Shown here: one piece after another, positions 21,100 through 30,871 of the stretch
How positions within the stretch are numbered: the first letter of the stretch is position 1
Layout of the letters: every line of letters begins with the position of its first letter
Assembly (NCBI RefSeq): GCF_042242105.1
Contig: NC_092035.1
Location: forward strand, 14,720,977 to 14,784,976
Length of the DNA stretch: 64,000 bases
From: Pempheris klunzingeri
Taxonomy: Eukaryota; Chordata; Actinopteri; Acropomatiformes; Pempheridae
Reading direction: 5' to 3'
Program-made: the position numbers and the translations under genes
The notes under the pieces: generated by a model
What the model was told of the DNA's origin: nothing
Database searches by the model: none
What the model saw: the letters and a program-made list of their open reading frames with translations, nothing else

Positions 21100-21605
21100 A
21101 ATTAGGGGGGCTGGCACTGACCCTGGAGCCTGCTCTGCAGGGGGTGCCTGCACACTTCCTGTGGCCATCGTGGTCAGGGGTTCAGGCTCACGTCCTGGCT
21201 CCTCTTCAACTGTGGGTGCTGGCACTGACCCTGGAGCCTGCTCTGCAGGGGGTGCCTGCACACTTCCTGTGGTCATCGTAGTCAGGGGCTCAGACTCACA
21301 TCTTGGCTCCTCTTCAACTGTGGGTGCTGCCATGCACATGACGCTCTGCTCAGCCTGGGGTGCTGGTTGAGCTGATGGCTCATCAAGGGGTGAATTCTTA
21401 CACTCTTTGCTCTGCTTGTGCAGGGGCTCAGTTGCATTCATTTTGTTCTGAAAATAATCTGCATGAAGCCTGCTCTGCAGGGGGTGCCTGCACACTTCCT
21501 GTGGTCATTGTAGTCAGGGGCTCAGACTCATATCTTGGCTCCTCTTCAACTGTGGGTGCTGGCACAGTTGCATTCATTTTGTACAGAAAATAATGTTCAA
21601 CAGGT
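21100..21605 (-). repeat. Pro/Glu-coding minisatellite, unit ~96-120 bp
   Basis: The unit contains TGGAGCCTGCTCTGCAGGGG, TGCCTGCACACTTCCTGTGG and CTCCTCTTCAACTGTGGGTG and recurs three times (about 21116, 21228 and 21470, the last after an interruption). The minus strand stays open through 21088-21495 and encodes repeats like PAPTVEEEPGREPEPLTTM. It lies just downstream of the last exon of the SET/recombinase gene and could be 3' UTR or an alternative C-terminus. Confidence 0.75.
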
Positions 21606-21609
21606 TGTC

Positions 21610-22127
21610 TCAACCTGTCGTCCACCACAGAGCACTTAGTGTGTAAACAGTTTGTGGCGGCTTACTCTTTCGGACTTCAGACTGCCTTGATTTATGCGAG
21701 AAAGTCAATCTCCTCTTTGCCGTGGAAGTTCCAGCTGATGGGAGCTCGTTCTCTGATGATGAGGAAGCCTCACGCTTGCCAGTCTCTCCACATCCCCGTT
21801 GTAACCTTCCACGTCTCTTGTTCATGATCCTTACCTCCTCCGAAGATGACGATGAGCTTGACTCAGGTCCATCATCATATACAGGTTCCTCACCAGCAGA
21901 GCTTGTGTCCGGTGTCTCTATGGAGGCCGCCTCCTCATCAGAACTGATTTGTTCCTCTTGGGAGGGCTTTGCAGCAGCAATCTTCAGGGCCTTCATTCGC
22001 AGTCTTCTTGTTTTATAGGCTGTCTCTTTATCTGGTAAAGAGACATAAAACTTCTCTGCAGTGCTGGGATCGTGGCACATAGATTTTGCCACCTGCTTTC
22101 TCGCCTTCTCTGAGAGGTGTTGTTGGC
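21610..22127 (-). pseudogene. Exon 10: His/Tyr catalytic end and acidic tail
   Basis: Acceptor GGTTTTCAG. It encodes QQHLSEKARKQVAKSMCH, then DPSTAEKFYVSLPD; the His and Tyr match the last His and nucleophilic Tyr of tyrosine recombinases. The rest is acidic and Ser-rich (SSSSSSSEE) with basic KRRGR and AKRR patches that could be nuclear signals, ending LSALWWTTG. Joining to exon 9 gives a one-base phase mismatch. Confidence 0.75.
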
Positions 22128-22309
22128 CTGAAAACCAAAATAAAGACATTGTAAAAAAAAAAAAGTCATATCAAAGCAGTCCTTTTTGCCACTGTGTCTA
22201 AACAATTTTAGTCAATGCTCTGAAAAAACGTATGACAGTCACTCATCACCCCCTAAATTGTGTGCGCACCAAATTTTACCGAGCTGCAAACATTCATGTT
22301 CATTCAAGA

Positions 22310-22800
22310 ACCCAAATGGCCTGAACCCCCAGAGCAAGCCCTAAGGTGACAGTGGCAAGAAAAAAACTCCCTTTTGACAGGAATAAACCTTTTTTCAATA
22401 TTTCCATATTGCTAATGCTAATTTATTAGTCACACTCCTATTGTAAGTGCTATAGTCACTGTTAGCATGTTGGTTGCTGATTGTGTTGTCTCTGTCTCTC
22501 TGTTTGTCTCTCTCTGTCTCCCTCTCTCTCTCACTCTGTCCAATCCGGACATGGACCCTGACAGAAGCCGCCCACATTGAGCCTGGGTCTGTTCGAGGTT
22601 TCTTTCCTTGCCACTGTTGCTCAATATAATATCTGATGCTGCTCATGTGGGAATCCTTGAATCCTTCATTTTGAATTCCTGAATTGTTGGGTTTCTCTCT
22701 AATTAAAGAGTTTGGTCTAGGCCTGCTCTTTATGTAAAGCGTCTTGAGATAACGCTGTTATGAATTGGCGCTCTATAAATAAAGACTGATTGATTGATTG
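22310..22800 (+). mobile_element. 3' end of an L2/CR1-type LINE
   Basis: It contains CAAGCCCTAAGGTGACAGTG, a (CTCT)n/(GTCTCT)n stretch, and ends CTTGAGATAACGCTGTTATG...ATAAATAAAGACTGATTGATTGATTG. The GATT tandem tail is typical of fish LINE 3' ends. It lies in the intron between exons 10 and 9. Confidence 0.65.
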
Positions 22801-22906
22801 AACTCCAGTACCCAACTATTCCAACTTTGAAATTCTAATCAATGACCACGTTACAACTTACAAATTCTATTCTACAGCCAGATTCCAACCTAAATCTAGT
22901 TCTTAC

Positions 22907-23152
22907 CTGAGCAGAGACACTACTCCGGATCTTGTTAAACGTTATGGTACTAGGCATCCCAGAGTCCCCCCAAGCCAGATTCAGGAAGTTAGAGGGCTTC
23001 ACAATCTGCTTGCCAAGTACTGTGTGGAACACATAATTGCTCCCTTGACGACAGCACTTGCCATCACTCAGGTGTTGAAGCCACCCAAACTCCTTCTTAT
23101 TAAGGCTGAGTGCAGCATGACCAAATGACCGCACAGTTTTGTGTTCATCCAC
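22907..23152 (-). pseudogene. Exon 9: catalytic core (Lys and second Arg)
   Basis: An 82-codon exon between TTTCCCAAG and CAG|GTAAGA. It encodes VDEHKTVRSFGHAALSLNKK, then FNKIRSSVSAQ. Lys of EHKT fits the beta-hairpin Lys. Arg of NKIR fits the second catalytic Arg (H-x-x-R box with Asn for His). Open, phase 0 to 0. Confidence 0.8.
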
Positions 23153-23517
23153 CTTGGGAAATAAAATGCAGAAAATTAGCACATAACAGTGGATAGGTGG
23201 ACTTCTATTGAGAATTCTGTAAATTCTGGACTGTAAAACCAGGGACAACAAAACAATAGACCTTCTGTATGCTAATGTTAAGGACGCATACAGCGCCACA
23301 GCTCTACCTCCACTTGGCAGAGCTGACCATAACATACTGCATTTAAAGCCACGCTACATTCCTGCAGTCCAGCGGCAACCTGTGACCACCAGAACTGTTT
23401 GGCGGTGGTCACAGGAAGCAGAAGAGACTCTCCAGGGATGTTTTGAGGTGACCAACTGGGATGTTCTCTGTGACGCGCAGGGGGAGGACATTGAAGGACT
23501 CACAGACTGCATCACAG

Positions 23518-23895
23518 AGTAGACTTAGACTTAGACTTCTTTATTTTATCCCCCATAGGGGGAAATTTTCTTGTTACAGCAGCAACAATATAAACAGGGA
23601 GAGTGAAAGAAACAAAGCAATAGAAAAGACAAAAAATAGCAAATATAAATATAAATATAAATATATGGATTGTGATGAAATGAAATAAATATTTACACCA
23701 TAGGATATTTACACTTTAGACAGGAATGGAATGACATGGATGGTAGGCAGTATATTAACATCAGCCAGTGATGCTAGTGTTATAGAGTCTGATGGCTGAT
23801 GGGAGAAATGACCTGCGGTAGCGTTCCTTCTTGCAGGGTGGGTGCCTCAGCCTGCTGCTGAAAGAGCTGCTGAGGGCCCCCACAGTCTCATGCAG
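23518..23895 (-). mobile_element. Nested LINE 3'-end copy
   Basis: It interrupts the ITEYINFC reading of the host LINE; GAGT occurs at both junctions (23516 and 23900 region). The plus strand begins with the TAGACT tail and TTATCCCCCATAGGGGGAAA and ends in RT C-terminal words (TGCTGCTGAAAGAGCTGCTG). The inverted relative at 28140-28330 shares the CCCCCTATGGGGGATCAAAT motif. Confidence 0.65.
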
Positions 23896-24043
23896 GGGGT
23901 GAGTACATCAACTTCTGCACAAATAACATCATCCCCACTAAGACTGTGCGCTGTTACCCGAACAACAAAGCAAGGACATCAAGGCAACACTGAACAGGAA
24001 GAAGGCTGCATTCAGGAGTGGAGACAAAGAGGAGCTGAAGAGG

Positions 24044-25652
24044 GTGCAGAGTGAACTGAAGGTGAAGATCTCAGAGGGGAAGGACTGTTACAGGAAGAAG
24101 CTGGAGAACAAGCTCCAGCAAAACAACATGAGGGAGGTGTGGAGTGGGTTGAGAACCATCACTGGTCATGGTAAGAAGGATGACCAGAGGATGGAAGGAG
24201 ACCTACAGGAGGCCAATCAGCTAAACCTGTTTTTCAACAGGTTTGACAATGCAGCCTCTGCCCACCCTCCCCCCAGCTCCTCTCATGACGCTTCCCCCAC
24301 TGCTCACTCAATTCACACCTCCTCGACCATCCTCCTCCCCCCGATTTTCCAGCACATCTTCACCTTGAGCCTGAGCCAGATGGTTGTCCCCGACCGTTGG
24401 AAAACTTCATGCCTGGTTCCTGTGCCCAAGAAGAAGCATCCCAACATGCACAGTGACTACAGACCAGTGGCCCTGACGTCACATGTCATGAAGTCACTGG
24501 AGAGGCTCGTCCTGAAGCACCTCCGCACAGTCGTCAGACCATCGCTGGACCCCCTGCAGTTTGCGTACCAGCCCCATATTGGAGTGGAGGATGCCATCAT
24601 CTACCCGCTGCACAGAGTTTATTCTCACCTGGAGGAGCAGCACTGTGAGAGTCATGTTCTTTGACTTCTCCAGTGCGTTCAAAACCATCCGACCTACTCT
24701 CCTTGGCAACAAACTTTTGGACATGCAGGTGGATGCTCCACTGGTGGCCTGGATTACCAACTACCTCATAGGCCGCCCACAGTATGTGAGGCTGCGGGAC
24801 ATCACGTCGGACACCATTGTGAGCAGCACGGGGGCGCCTCAGGGGACGGTCCTGTCTCCCTTCCTGTTCACACTCTACACCTCAGACTTCAGGTTCCGCT
24901 CACAGTCCTGCCACCTGCAGAAGTTCTCAGACGACTCTGCCATCGTGGGCTGTATCAGCAGGGACCAGGAGGCTGAGTACAGGAGTGTGGTGGACAGGTT
25001 CGTGGAGTCGTGTGGACTGAACCATCTACAGCTCAACGTCACCAAGACAAAGGAGCTGGTGGTGGACTTCAGGAAGCAGAGGACCTGTCCAAACCCCATC
25101 ACCATCAACGGATTAGAGGTGGACATCGTGGAGGACTACAAGTACCTCGGTGTCCACATAGACAATAAACTGGACTGGTCTAGAAACACCCACGCCGTCT
25201 ACAAGAATGGTCAGAGCCGACTGTACTTCCTCAGGAGGCTCAGATCTTTCAATGTCTGCAGAACCATGATGCAGATGTTCTATCATTCTGTGGTAGCCAG
25301 CGTCACCTTCTACGCTGTAGTGTGCTGGGGCAGCAGACTGAAGACAGCTGACGCCAACAGACTCAACAAGCTCATCAGGAGAGCTGGTTCTGTCCTGGGA
25401 GTCGAGTTGGAGTCTGTGGTGGAGGTGTCTGAGAGGAGGATGCTGAAGAAGCTGCTCAGCATCATGGACAACACCTCCCACCCCCTGCACGCCACACTGA
25501 GAGCACCTTCAGTCGTTGACTCAGACCACCAAGGTGCACCACAGAACGCCACAGGAGGTCTTTCCTACCTGTGGCTATTAGACTGTATAACGCCTCCTCC
25601 ACCAGCAGGAGGGACACGTAACGGACTCATTCAGCAGAATCATGTGCAATAA
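24044..25652 (+). pseudogene. LINE ORF2 reverse transcriptase, frameshifted
   Basis: 24044-24664 covers the pre-RT linker and the first RT blocks (LVPVPKKKH, PLQFAYQPHIGVEDAI). 24640-25652 covers the palm and thumb (FFDFSSAF, GAPQGTVLSPFLFTLYT, the catalytic FSDDSAIVG, NHLQLNVTKTKELVVDF). A one-base shift near 24640 separates them. The usual segment with SGKAAGPDG is missing between TSSTILLPP and FQHIFTLSL, so an internal deletion is also present. The C-terminus keeps LYFLRRLRSFNVC and VVCWGSRL. Confidence 0.85.
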
Positions 25653-26130
25653 CCGTGAAGGTCATTCCCTTTCACTTTGTCTCCCGTTTTGCAGTTTGCA
25701 CTTTGCACATATCTTATTTAATTGTTAAAGTCTATTCTGTATAGTTTCACTTACTTTGCACACTTCACCTCACACACTGTGACACTTCTCACAAATTTGT
25801 ACTTTTCAATCTGTACTTTTTGTTTTAAAAAGGGACAGACTATTTAATTTAATTGTATTTTATTGTGTCTAAGTTTCTGTTCAATTTTTGTATTTTAATA
25901 TTTTGTATTGTTGTGACGACCTCTGTACCGCACTCTGGCACAACAATTTCCTCCGGGATAAATAAAGTCGGTCTTATTCTTATTCTTATTCTTAATTCAG
26001 CTGATTTAAGACACGGGTCAAAGCTGACCCGTTAACATAAGAGATGGTAACAGAAAGCTAGCACAAGAGGAAGGTTAATTCAACAAATTAACTGTTTATC
26101 ACATGGTCCCTCCCCCTTAAAAAGACTAAC

Positions 26131-26303
26131 CAGAACTTGGAATTTGTTTCCATGATCCCATCTCTCACAGTTGACCACACTTTCCTTCATCATGTTTGTG
26201 AGTACCACGGATCTGTGTCCAGTAATGATGCACAGATAGCACATGATGTACCCCGTGATCAAGGCATGATTGTTGTCAGGAGCTCCATTGCGGCCAAAAC
26301 ATT
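26131..26303 (-). pseudogene. Exon 8: catalytic-domain start with first Arg
   Basis: Acceptor TTTTGTAG and donor CTG|GTTAGT. It encodes CFGRNGAPDNNHALITGYIM, then LCIITGHRSVVLTNMMKES. The Arg of TGHR is at the position of the first catalytic Arg of tyrosine recombinases. It is open and in phase with exons 7 and 9. Confidence 0.75.
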
Positions 26304-26385
26304 CTACAAAACATAGTAAGATATGCATAAAAAAAATACAGCTTGTTAAGAATGAAAGCTTGCAAAGAAGGAATACAATGTGAAG

Positions 26386-26745
26386 TCTAGGGCTGCACAG
26401 TGGCTTGGTGGTTGGCACTTTCACCTTGCAGCTAGAAGATCCCTGGTTCGCGTCCCGGCCTTCCTGGGATCTTTCTGCATGGAGTTTGCATATTCTTCCT
26501 ATGCATGCGTGGGTTTTCTCCGGGTACTCCGGCTTCCTCACACCAAAAACATGCTCAGATTAATTGGTAACTCTAATAGGTGTGAATGCGAGAGTGACTG
26601 TCTGTATATGTAGCCCTGCGATAGACTGGCGACCTGTCCAGGGTGTCCCCTGCCTTCGCTTTAAGTCAGCTGGGATAGGCTCAAGCCCCCCCGCGACCCT
26701 AATGAGGATTACGCGGTGTATAGATGATGGATCGATGAATGATTA
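26386..26745 (+). mobile_element. tRNA-derived fish SINE with GATG-type tail
   Basis: It begins GGGCTGCACAGTGGCTTGGT (A-box region), with GGTTCGCGTCCCGGCC as B-box, then GGAGTTTGCATATTCTTCC and GGGTTTTCTCCGGGTACTCC. It ends GCGACCCTAATGAGGATTAC followed by GATGGATCGATGAATGA. The tail resembles RTE/Rex3-mobilised SINEs. It lies between exons 8 and 7. Confidence 0.85.
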
Positions 26746-26756
26746 AGTCTACTTAC

Positions 26757-26828
26757 CAAACAGTTCAGGAATTTTTTTCCTGGCAATCACCAAGAATTGG
26801 CTTTCCTGGTCTGCATCAAGCTGATTTT
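26757..26828 (-). pseudogene. Exon 7
   Basis: A 72-nt exon between TTTTTACAG and G|GTAAGT. It encodes NQLDADQESQFLVIARKK followed by IPELF. Phases are 1 to 1, consistent with both neighbours, and no lesion is seen. Confidence 0.7.
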
Positions 26829-26973
26829 CTGTAAAAACAGTGTGATGGGCACCACGCATTTATGAGGTTCCAAGTTGCAGTTTATTAAGATGACAACATA
26901 TATACAGCACACAAAATAATAATTTTTTTGAAAGAACGCAATATCAAGGATAACAGATGGTGACAACATCTAC

Positions 26974-27174
26974 CTGTCTTTTTCCGCAACACTTTCTGCT
27001 GGTGGACGACAACTCTTCTTTGGACCTCAGCCTGAATCCTCTTCATTTCATATTGAATGTTCTTCAAGTTCTTTGGGTTTCAGCTTACTCGCACTCAGAA
27101 ATGAGTTTTCAATGTCTGCAGAACATGACGACGTCGGTCAACACGTTTTTCACTGACGTGGGTGCATATCCCTT
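26974..27174 (-). pseudogene. Exon 6: core-binding-like region with two frame changes
   Basis: Acceptor CCTTTTTCAG and donor ACAG|GTAGAT. The reading is GYAPTSVKNVLTDVVMF, then (next frame) IENSFLSASKLKPKEL, then (third frame) KNIQYEMKRIQAEVQRRVVV and HQQKVLRKKT. Each part fits the family in order, and the last frame joins exon 7 in phase. Two small indels therefore appear inside the exon. Confidence 0.7.
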
Positions 27175-27915
27175 CTGAAAAAGGTATTTATTTATTTATT
27201 TATTTAACAGGGACGGTACACATTAGTGAACATTTCTGTAAATGTGCCAGTATTAGCGTAAGGAAGCTATTTTTCAACTGTTGTCCCTGGGCAAGGTGTA
27301 AAATGCCAGCAGTCCATTTTTACAGTGGGGGGAAAGTGGGGAGGAAAACAGGAGGAGAGAGAGAGGGGAGGAGAAAAAACATGCGACACCAGACTGTACT
27401 CGTGGAGTGCAGTGTGGGACCGGTAAAAAAAACCCTCAGCACAAATTTTTAGCACATCACATGACAATAACAACATTGCAACAGGGGAGGGGAAAAGGGG
27501 AGTGGAGATATTCCAGCACCGCAGGAGGCAGGCTGCTGGCTACAGCCCCGATAGGCGAACCCTTGGACCACGCCCCTCGTACTGGAGGGGTGGAAGCTGG
27601 CGAAGGCGTTGGATGTAGGGCAGGAGTAAGTCCTGATGTGTTGCTCATCAGTTCCCAAAACCCGCCTCAGTTCATTCGCGGTTGTCGGCGATAACATGGT
27701 GGTTGCCATGGAGATGTCCCTGGTCTGGTTCCAGACAAGTCAACAAGCATCAGGTGGATGGGGGTGGCATGGGGAAGAGCGTCCCAGCTGCAGTGAACTC
27801 AGAGGGGAGATTATTCCAGTAGTGACCTTGGCCAAGGCCACTGCTTAGGGGAGGCCAATTCAGATTAGATTATTTGGGTTAGAGCGAGACAGCCATATTC
27901 AATAGACTTGGCTTA
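27175..27915. other. Intronic stretch with (TTTA)n and G-rich sequence
   Basis: 27184-27208 is (TTTA)n. The rest is G-rich to mixed and contains no motif I recognise, though it looks like part of a mobile element. Confidence 0.35.
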
Positions 27916-27917
27916 CT

Positions 27918-28517
27918 CTATTGTCCATTCTGGTCACTCAATCGATCCAATCCTTTTTGCAGAGCCGAAAGCTTCTCCAAGATGTTATCCGTGTGGTTGA
28001 GGACCGCGGCCTGAGCCCTGCCTAAATCCTCAATCATGGCCGGCAGCGGAGTAGGGCCCTTGACTGCTGCCACCGTCTTCCAGTTTTGACGATACATCAG
28101 TGCAATGCATAATCCAATCAGCAGAACACCTATTATCATGGTTCCAAGTGTAAATATCCCATAGTGTAAATATTTATTTCATCACAGCCATATATTTATA
28201 TTTATATTTATTTGCTATTGCTATTTTTTCTTCTACTATTGCTTCTTTTCACTCTCCCTGTTCAATTGTTGCTGCTGTAACATGAAAATTTCCCCCTATG
28301 GGGGATCAAATAAAGAAAAGTCAAAGTCAAACAGATAAACATCTTCCACGACCTCAATGGATAGTTCCGCCAGGCACATGGTCCTCCACTTATCCCACGA
28401 GTCGACCATGTAGCCAGCTGGAAATGTTCCTTGAGGGCATGCCGGTTCCCCAGGCACCACTCTTCTGGTGCTGAAAATTTTATTAACTGCATGGAGAGAC
28501 CAGTTCACTAATTCCAT
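27918..28517 (-). pseudogene. Unrecognised small membrane-protein ORF, broken by a LINE end
   Basis: 28331-28517 encodes MELVNWSLHAVNKIF and WDKWRTMCLAELSIEVVEDV. After a 190-bp insertion, 27918-28139 encodes a hydrophobic segment (MIIGVLLIGLCIALMY), a Pro-rich link and a heptad-like tail (ILEKLSALQKGLDRLSDQ) to a stop. Together they would be a ~135-residue single-pass protein with a coiled-coil tail. I do not recognise the family. A retroelement accessory or envelope-like piece is possible. Confidence 0.4.
28140..28330 (+). mobile_element. LINE 3' end inserted in the membrane-protein ORF
   Basis: Contains TAAATATTTATTTCATCACA and TTCCCCCTATGGGGGATCAA, ending in AAAGAAAAGTCAAAGTCAAA. It is the inverted relative of 23520-23720. 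Confidence 0.7.
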
Positions 28518-28519
28518 GG

Positions 28520-28864
28520 TTAAGGTTTAGAGTTTTAGAGAACAGTGCAGAGAGAGGCTCCTAGTCAAGACAAGACTGAGAGCAGAGCAGGAAAAGATAA
28601 GGGAAGGAGAGAGAGGGGAGAGTGCGACCGCCTTCGTCAAGAGCCAAGGAAGAAGAGGTAGGTTGGCCAGCTATGGAAAAAGGTACACAGTTACAAGTTA
28701 CTTGATCTTCCACCACAAAATATCTCAATCCATACTGCAACATCCAAATTTTCACCTACTTTGAAACATAATAGATTACAAAGTGAAAGCTATAGATAAG
28801 AATATGTCATTTGTGCCAAGATATCTATGATAATTAGCATATTTTAGGTCAAGAAAAATATTAC
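28520..28864. other. Unassigned intronic stretch
   Basis: No recognised gene or repeat end. Confidence 0.3.
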
Positions 28865-29050
28865 TCATGCACGCAACTTGTCCATTTGGTTGAGGAACCT
28901 TAGGTCATGTGAGATGGAACTGGATGGGAGGCCAGCAGCCATGTAAAGGCAAAAGCGACGAGCATGGCATGAGGACTGCCTTGCATTTTCCATGTCCTTC
29001 CTTCCAGTCCGTGGGCCCAAGTGAAACTTTTCAGTCTGGAACAATCTTTT
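28865..29050 (-). pseudogene. Exon 5: recombinase N-terminal (core-binding-like) region
   Basis: Acceptor TTTTTATTGCAG. It encodes FHLGPRTGRKDMENARQS, HARRFCLYMAAGLPSSS and LRFLNQMDKLRA, matching the helical N-terminal part of Crypton-like fish proteins. The last codon before a GTAATA donor is TGA. Relatives have Trp there, so a TGG to TGA nonsense change is likely. Confidence 0.65.
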
Positions 29051-29175
29051 CTGCAATAAAAAGCTTTAAACATTAGTTGTACAATCCAAATACAAAAACA
29101 AAGGTGAAACAAATTTACTGTAACTGTCAAAATTCTCTCAGAAACTTCTAGTTGAAAGGAAAGGAAACCTTACCT

Positions 29176-29833
29176 CACATATGTCAAACTCAAGGCCTGC
29201 AATACAATTATATACGGCCCGCGAGATAATTTCATGTGACTATTAAGAATGACCTGTGCAGCAGCCCCTCCTCCCGATCAATGCCTCGCTCAGCACTGTT
29301 ATAGCGACACTTATGGCGCGTTTCCACTAGTACCTACTCAGCTCTACTAGGCGTAGGTATGGAGTAGGTACTAGTGGAAACGCACCATTAAGCTAGCCCC
29401 CCCAAAATAAATGGCTAAACGAAAAGTGGACTTTGAAAACAGAGACTTTGAAAACAGAGACTTTCAAAGCAGGTGGGGGGCAGAATTTTACCTGTTTGTC
29501 GATATCGGAGGAAAACCTGTGTGTCTTGTTTGTGGAGCTGATGTGGCTATAATTAAAGAATATAAATATAAGACGACACTACAGCAGGAGAAGTACAAAA
29601 AAAGAAAACAGTTATTTAAAATTCTATTTATTTTATTGAGGAAAAGTTGTTGAAGTTTGGCTGTTTAAATTCATATTTCTGGATAAAATATATATATATA
29701 TATTATATTATATTATATACTATAATAAAAGAGTCACTATTAGAGTCTTCACTAAATGTTGAGCCTGTTTGGCCCGCGACTTAGACCGTGTTTTAAATTT
29801 TGGCCCTTTCTTTGATTGAGTTTGACACCCCTG
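29176..29833 (+). mobile_element. hAT-like element at the exon 4 splice donor
   Basis: A perfect 8-bp duplication CCTTACCT flanks it (29168-29175, 29834-29841). The right end in reverse complement is CAGGGGTGTCAAACTCAA and the left end CACATATGTCAAACTCAA. 29411-29653 (+) encodes a BED-type finger start (MAKRKVDFENRDF, PVCLVCGADVA) like hAT-derived fish proteins, truncated at 80 residues. A 15-bp direct duplication (GACTTTGAAAACAGA) lies in it. At 658 bp it is non-autonomous. Confidence 0.85.
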
Positions 29834-29839
29834 CCTTAC

Positions 29840-30171
29840 CTAATAAAGGACCGCACTTCTTTTCTTTCCCTAAATGTTCCCCTTTTTGAACCGATAGAGG
29901 TGGTTTACGTGGTGTGCTGTTTGGTGTCTGTGGCTGCATTGTCATCATTCGGTCCACCTTTTGCTCCAGCAGCTGTAACCTGGTTTCAACCTGCTCCCAG
30001 CGGGAGTTGCATGAGCACACCTTTGACATCGAGCCAATCACATTTTCACTCTGGCCACTCAAGTGTCCCGGAAGGTTGGATGAAGGTAGGTCACTCTCAC
30101 AGGATGCAGGATTCATGGATGAAGGAAGTTGATACGAAGAAAGGGAAGAGGGGGTTTGGGTCCCAGAAACA
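29840..30171 (-). pseudogene. Exon 4: Ser/Pro-rich linker with short coiled coil
   Basis: The acceptor CCTTCAACCAG abuts a SINE fragment. The donor TTAG|GTAAGG lies exactly at a hAT insertion. It encodes a Ser/Thr/Pro-rich stretch (GTQTPSSLSSYQLPSS) and a heptad-like WEQVETRLQLLEQKVDRM. It starts in phase 2 as exon 3 requires and ends in phase 1. The next recognised block starts in phase 0, so a small exon is unseen or an indel exists. Confidence 0.65.
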
Positions 30172-30255
30172 CTGGTTGAAGGAAGTGGCTGGATAGGCTC
30201 CAGCTCCCCCGCAACCCTTACGGATAAGCGTATAGAAAATGAGATGAGATGAGAC
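30172..30255 (+). mobile_element. 3' fragment of a tRNA-type SINE
   Basis: GGCTGGATAGGCTCCAGCTC...GCAACCCTTACGGATAAGCG, ending in a GAGAT repeat tail, matches the 3' part of the fish SINE at 26386-26745. It sits against the polypyrimidine tract of exon 4. Confidence 0.65.
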
Positions 30256-30304
30256 AATGTTAGGTTTGGGTTAGTGTATAAATATACACATTTCCTAATC
30301 TCAC

Positions 30305-30426
30305 CGTGCATTCCCATATTTCATTAGAAGTTGAAACTCCTGTTTGTTTGGAATTGTGTGACACGCTATTAGGTGTTGCTTCAAGTTGGCGAAGTTTCCG
30401 AAACACAATCCACACAGTTTCTTCCT
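30305..30426 (-). pseudogene. Exon 3: C2H2-type zinc finger
   Basis: The acceptor is TTATTTGTCCACAG and the donor CG|GTGAGA. It encodes KKLCGLCFGNFANLKQHLIA followed by CH: a Cys-X2-Cys and His-X3/4-His pattern. The phase is 0 to 2, matching exon 4. The finger probably binds nucleic acid or stabilises the linker. Confidence 0.75.
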
Positions 30427-30515
30427 CTGTGGACAAATAAAAGTGACGCACCAAATTGAGGCTCTGTGTCTTCAGCATACTAATGTAAAGTAACACCATG
30501 TTTTTATCTACTTAC

Positions 30516-30562
30516 CATCTTTTCAACAACTCTTCCAGATGAATGCTGAAACAACTTACAAG
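30516..30562 (-). pseudogene. Exon 2: start of zinc-finger linker
   Basis: A 47-nt exon with acceptor CTTCATAG and donor ATG|GTAAGT. It reads CKLFQHSSGRVVEKM after the split codon. The phase (1 to 0) matches both neighbours. Confidence 0.7.
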
Positions 30563-30612
30563 CTATGAAGAAAAGCAAGCACAATGAATGTTTTTCACGT
30601 TTTGATCAGAAC

Positions 30613-30871
30613 AAGCACTAAATGGTTTGCATTTGTATAGCACCTTTCTAGTTATTTGAACTACTTAAAGCGCTTTACATGACATCCTCATTCACCCATT
30701 CACACATCATTCATACAGGAGGAATGTAATTTGGAGGAGACTTTTCTTTCATGCTTCAGGAGTGTCTTGCCCAAGGACACTTCGACATGTTGACCCATAG
30801 GAGCTGGGGATCGAACCCCCGCCCTTCTGATTGAGGGACGACCCAGTCTACCACTGAGCCACAGCCGCCCC
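30613..30871 (-). mobile_element. tRNA-derived SINE, second copy
   Basis: Same family as 15628-15925 (CAAGGACACTTCGACATGTTGA; minus-strand head GGCTGTGGCTCAGTGGTAG), with a short internal deletion. It lies in the intron between exons 1 and 2. Confidence 0.8.

Larger units (their letters stand above)
23190..25996 (+). mobile_element. Rex1/L2-like LINE, 5'-truncated, in intron 8
   Basis: It starts inside the endonuclease C-terminus (LPPLGRADHNILHL at about 23308-23350), continues through RT, and ends GGGATAAATAAAGTCGGTC followed by TTATTCT repeats. The same LINE family occurs on the minus strand at 37419-40051. It carries a nested insertion at 23518-23895. Confidence 0.85.

Noticed and set aside
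22395..22646. Minus-strand Arg/Glu-rich frames
   Set aside because: Produced by the CTCTGTCTCT repeat in a LINE 3' region.
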